DNA from: JBKPNJ01 sp963695705
GTDB lineage: Bacteria; Actinomycetota; Actinomycetes; Propionibacteriales; Nocardioidaceae
Direction: 5' to 3'
Assembly (NCBI GenBank): GCA_963695705.1
Contig: CAVOHB010000009.1
Location: 682,001-746,000 of the forward strand
Length of the DNA: 64,000 nt
Position numbers and translations under genes: made by a program. This document shows positions 61,133 through 64,000 of this stretch, one piece after another. The notes below the pieces were generated by a model, which was not told the DNA's origin, searched no databases, and saw nothing but the letters and a program-made list of their open reading frames with translations. Numbering within the stretch: position 1 is the first letter of the stretch; every line of letters begins with the position of its first letter.

Positions 61133-61864
61133 TCAGATCCCGAGGGCGGTCGCTGATGCCTCTGCGGCAGCCGTGGCGGGTGGTGGCAGGTAGCCGGACC
61201 GCTCGTACGGCGTCCAGGACAGCAGCTCCCGGACGTGCCGTTCGGTCGAGTCCAGCACCTCCCCGACGGTCACGTCGCGACCGAGCTCCTCGGTCAGCGA
61301 CGTCACCCCCGCGTCGGCTATGCCGCACGGGACTATCTTTGCGAACCAGTCGAGGTCGACGTCGGCGTTGAGGGCGAACCCATGCATCGCGACCTTGCCC
61401 GACACACGGATCCCGATCGCCGCCAGCTTGCGCTCGACTCCACCTCCTGTGGCCGGCCGCCACACGCCCGTGCGCCCGGCCACCCGGCCGGTGACAAGCC
61501 CGAGATCGGCGCATACCCGGATCAGGGCCTCCTCCAGGCGCCGAACATAGTCGACGACGTACACATGGTCGGGAAGTCCGACGATCGGGTACCCGACCAG
61601 CTGACCCGGCCCGTGGAACGTGATCTTGCCACCCCGGTCGACATCCACCACCGGCGTGCCGTCCGTCGGCCGCTCGTGCACCTCGGTCCGCTTCCCGGCC
61701 GTGAAGACGGCCGGATGCTCCAGCAGCAGGAGCGTGTCGGGGATCCGGCCGGCCACGCGCAGTGCATGGAGCCGACGCTGCTCGGCCCAGGCCGACTCAT
61801 AGTCGAGTGCCCGCGCGCCGAACCCCAGACGCCGCACCTGCAGCCCGCCGGTCCCGTCGCTCAC
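61133..61864 (-). CDS. lipB: Octanoyl-[acyl-carrier-protein]-protein N-octanoyltransferase
   Basis: A 243-aa LipB. The family motifs are DRGGKITFHGPGQLVGYPIV (His-rich active-site loop), ERKLAAIGIRVSGKVAMHGF with the catalytic Lys, and KIVPCGIADAGVTSLTEEL with the acyl-thioester Cys. It moves octanoate from ACP to the lipoyl domains of 2-oxoacid dehydrogenases and the glycine cleavage system, the first step of de novo lipoate synthesis. The start MSDGTGGLQVRRLGF is the only good one. lipA is not in this window. Confidence 0.95.
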   Translation of the reverse strand: MSDGTGGLQVRRLGFGARALDYESAWAEQRRLHALRVAGRIPDTLLLLEHPAVFTAGKRTEVHERPTDGTPVVDVDRGGKITFHGPGQLVGYPIVGLPDHVYVVDYVRRLEEALIRVCADLGLVTGRVAGRTGVWRPATGGGVERKLAAIGIRVSGKVAMHGFALNADVDLDWFAKIVPCGIADAGVTSLTEELGRDVTVGEVLDSTERHVRELLSWTPYERSGYLPPPATAAAEASATALGI

Positions 61865-62002
61865 CCGTCCAGACTAGGCGCCGGCCCGACGAAGGACCCG
61901 CTTCCCGCTACCCGGCCCCTGCTCAGCTGACCAGCTTCTCGATGCCGTCTGGTGAGGCACCCGACCGAGACTCGCTCGACACCGGGAATCAGTGCGACGC
62001 CG

Positions 62003-62395
62003 CTAGGCGAGTGCCTTGGCCTTGATCGCGTCGAACTCCTGCTGTGTGATCGCACCGGAGGTGAGCAGCTCGTGTCCCTTGGCGATCTGTCCAGCTGCAT
62101 CGGCGCCTGAGCCACCGGAGGTGCCGGCGACCTCGCGGATGTAGTCCTGCTGGGCGGCATTCGCGGCCGCGGCACGCTCCCCCGCACGCTCATACATACC
62201 CTTCCCGCGGACGATCAGGTAGACGAAGATCGCGAGAAACGGCAGCAACAGCATGAAAATGATCCAGGCGGTCTTGGCCCAGCCGCTGACGTCGTCGTCA
62301 CTGAACAGGTCGCCCAGGATCCGGAAGAGCAGCATGAAGTAGAAGATGATGAAGTAGATGACCAGCAGACTCCACAGGAAATCGCCGAGATCCAT
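62003..62395 (-). CDS. PLDc_N-like membrane protein with C-terminal SHOCT domain
   Basis: A 130-aa protein with two spans (LLVIYFIIFYFMLLFRIL and TAWIIFMLLLPFLAIFVYLI), a pattern typical of phospholipase D-like N-terminal membrane domains, then a charged linker with AANAAQQDYIREV and a SHOCT domain IAKGHELLTSGAITQQEFDA. Its role is unknown; SHOCT proteins often associate with membrane stress responses. The ATG at 62395 (MDLGDFLWS) is preferred over one 31 codons upstream in the basic leader. Confidence 0.85.
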   Translation of the reverse strand: MDLGDFLWSLLVIYFIIFYFMLLFRILGDLFSDDDVSGWAKTAWIIFMLLLPFLAIFVYLIVRGKGMYERAGERAAAANAAQQDYIREVAGTSGGSGADAAGQIAKGHELLTSGAITQQEFDAIKAKALA

Positions 62396-62812
62396 GCGAC
62401 GCCAACTCCTCGTCAATAGTTGCAAGTGCGACGACTTCACCGTACGCGTGCTCGAGCCCGTTCGTCGGTATCGCGAAGCGTGTCGCACCCAGCCGCGCGC
62501 AGGATCCTTTCGTCGGAGCGCCGACGGAAAGCCCTTCGTTCAGCCACCGGGTTCCTGCGAACTTGAACCAGCGCTCGAGTCGCCATCTCGGCGACATACG
62601 GATTCCGCGGCCCGGCGATGTCTGGAGTATCTCCTTCGGGAGCTTCAGAGCACTCATCGTCACTGCGACCGCTCCCGACGGGCACGGGTAATGAAGGTGT
62701 CGCTCGTCTCGCCCACGTGGATCCTCACGTGGATCCTCGGGTGACTCGCTGGTAGCCGCGTCCCTCGCGCGAGCGCGCGCGGTGGGTCAGCTACCCCGGT
62801 TGGGTGAGTACG
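62396..62812. other. Intergenic region with a 12-bp tandem repeat
   Basis: About 420 bp between the SHOCT gene and the antiporter's stop with no convincing gene. A perfect tandem repeat of CACGTGGATCCT lies at 62714-62725 and 62726-62737. The CACGTG cores could bind a dimeric factor; no promoter elements are certain. Confidence 0.55.
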
Positions 62813-64000
62813 TCATCTCTGTGCGGCTGTGTCCGTACCGTCAGCGGCGGTCGGGCCCTGAGCGCGTGGTCGACGGAGCCCGACGACGATGGCTGGGAAG
62901 AACACGACCGACAGAACGCCCGCGCCGACCAGTGCGGCGGCGTTCTCCGGGAGCATCTCGCCGTTCTCAAGCCCGATCGCGGCCAGCGCGACGAGCAGCG
63001 GCAGCGCGGTCGCGGTGAGCAACGTCATCTGTACGCGTTCGATCATCAGCAGCCGACGTCGGTAGATGAGCAGAGAAGGGAGCCCACGCACCGCCACCAG
63101 GAGCGCGAAGAAGACGACCAGTCGGGCCGGTGCGTCCGCGATCGACCCCAGATCGAGGTTCATCCCTGATGAGACGAAGAAGATCGGAATGAAGAACCCG
63201 TAGCCGATGGCGTCGAGCTTGCCTTCCAGGGCGTCGACGTCGCCGGGCGCCCATTGGCCGAGCACCACGCCGGCGAGGAACGCACCGAGTACCACGTCGA
63301 GCCCGAACTCGCCGGCCAGTACCAAGAGGCCGATGAGCAGCACGATCGTCCACCGCAGGGTGGTCTGTGACGTCGCTCCCTCGCCCTCACTCATGATCTT
63401 GGCCAACCGGCTGTCCGTTCCCAGCCTCGGGGCCAAGGTGACGATGACGGCGAGCACACCCATTGCGGCCAACGACAGGATGCCTTGGAACTCACCGTTC
63501 GCGCTGAGGAAGATCGCGATCCCGACCACCGGGAGGAACTCTCCGACAGCCCCCGCAGCAAGGATGTTGGGACCGAGCCGTCCGCCCAGTAGGTCGTTCT
63601 CCCGCAGGATCGGCAGCAGGGTCCCTAACGCCGTGGTGGTCAATCCGAGGGCGACCGGGACGAAGGCATGGACGAAGCCGATGGAGGCGAGGAACCCGGT
63701 CACGACGAGCGCTATGACCAAGGTGACTAACCATCCGAGAACGGCGAGCCTGCCCTCCTCCTGCCGGAACAGGCCCAGCTCCAGTTCGTACCCGGCCAGC
63801 AGGAAGAGGAATCCCAGCCCGACGTTCGAGAGTAGGACCAGATTGGCTGGGTCGACCCAGCCCAGCAGCTCCGGTCCGATCAACATGCCGCCGACGATCA
63901 GGATGACCACCTGCGGCAGCCGCCGTCCCGGGATCAGTCCGGCGATCAGCGGCGCGACAGCCGCAACAAGAACCGCCACCAGAAGCTGGCTCAGGCTCGT
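62813..64000 (-). CDS. Cation/proton antiporter (CPA2/Kef type), 5' end outside the window
   Basis: At least 395 codons of an integral membrane protein with about 12 spans. VILIVGGMLIGPELLGWVDP, FLFLLAGYELELGLFRQEEG and FIPIFFVSSGMNLDLGSIAD are the hallmark segments of KefB/GerN-type monovalent cation:proton antiporters. The frame is open past the right edge (TSLSQLLVAVL precedes the first in-frame GTG at 63979), so the true start lies outside. No C-terminal TrkA-N nucleotide domain follows; the protein ends RRPRAQGPTAADGTDTAAQR. Confidence 0.87.
   Translation of the reverse strand, partial: TSLSQLLVAVLVAAVAPLIAGLIPGRRLPQVVILIVGGMLIGPELLGWVDPANLVLLSNVGLGFLFLLAGYELELGLFRQEEGRLAVLGWLVTLVIALVVTGFLASIGFVHAFVPVALGLTTTALGTLLPILRENDLLGGRLGPNILAAGAVGEFLPVVGIAIFLSANGEFQGILSLAAMGVLAVIVTLAPRLGTDSRLAKIMSEGEGATSQTTLRWTIVLLIGLLVLAGEFGLDVVLGAFLAGVVLGQWAPGDVDALEGKLDAIGYGFFIPIFFVSSGMNLDLGSIADAPARLVVFFALLVAVRGLPSLLIYRRRLLMIERVQMTLLTATALPLLVALAAIGLENGEMLPENAAALVGAGVLSVVFFPAIVVGLRRPRAQGPTAADGTDTAAQR

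Noticed and set aside
1..64000. CRISPR array, rRNA operon or intact insertion sequence
   Set aside because: No evenly spaced short repeat array, rRNA-like sequence or transposase reading frame was seen; the only mobile-element trace is the integrase remnant near tRNA-Leu.

Overview
The window is high-GC DNA from an actinobacterium (Actinomycetota). The evidence is the many GTG starts, ATGA/GTGA gene overlaps, an F420-dependent (LLM-class) oxidoreductase, DUF5703 and DUF6328 proteins, an LAL-type LuxR regulator and a Tat-exported surface protein. The housekeeping genes would fit the Nocardioidaceae/Kribbellaceae side of the phylum, but that placement is inference.

Layout. 1-3.9 kb: conserved core (uppP edge, LLM oxidoreductase, aldo/keto reductase, DUF5703, M20 peptidase), closed by tRNA-Leu(GAG) and a terminator. 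4.1-12.4 kb: accessory block beginning with a broken tyrosine integrase beside the tRNA. It holds an overlapping pair (alpha/beta hydrolase plus a 694-aa nitrilase-fold protein of unknown role), a BBE-type FAD oxidoreductase divergent from a disrupted LuxR regulator, and a VOC protein. 12.9-19.6 kb: a holin-like/phosphodiesterase fusion, a CYTH-like/Ppx-GppA fusion (frameshifted), a DUF6328 protein, and a three-gene cytochrome b6-like membrane module with no visible c-type heme subunit. A ~110-bp duplication of the Ppx gene's 5' end flanks this stretch. 20.1-27.4 kb: a compact cluster of CDP-alcohol phosphatidyltransferase, LtaS/sulfatase-like membrane enzyme, MDR dehydrogenase, PTPS/QueD-like protein, GT4 and a UPF0104-like membrane protein, converging on a GTP cyclohydrolase II-RibD reductase fusion.

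27.5-33.1 kb carries a VOC protein and secreted or exported enzymes (PhoD-like phosphatase, LamG protein, metallophosphoesterase) plus a GT2. 33.5-59.4 kb is a large exopolysaccharide locus: WcaJ/CpsE-type initiating phosphosugar transferase, GT4, deacetylase, degenerate Wzz/Wzc-like protein, Wzy/ligase, Wzx flippase, an HprK-like and a TMPK-like kinase, beta-helix and delta-60 surface proteins, and six sulfotransferase-fold proteins, suggesting a sulfated polymer. Embedded in it are a 2-hydroxyacid dehydrogenase, a PEP mutase homologue and an ATP-grasp ligase, which may form a phosphonate branch. 59.7-64 kb returns to core-like genes: a small unknown, NlpC/P60 hydrolase, lipB, a SHOCT protein and a cation/proton antiporter cut by the right edge.

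Sequence quality matters. Dense frameshifts at about 10.5-11.9 kb and 48.7-51.4 kb, and isolated ones near 4.29, 4.62, 16.23, 16.45, 36.29 and 57.38 kb, break otherwise convincing proteins. In the 49-50 kb stretch many are explained by a single duplicated base, so several 'pseudogenes' here may be assembly errors. No CRISPR array, rRNA or intact insertion sequence was seen.
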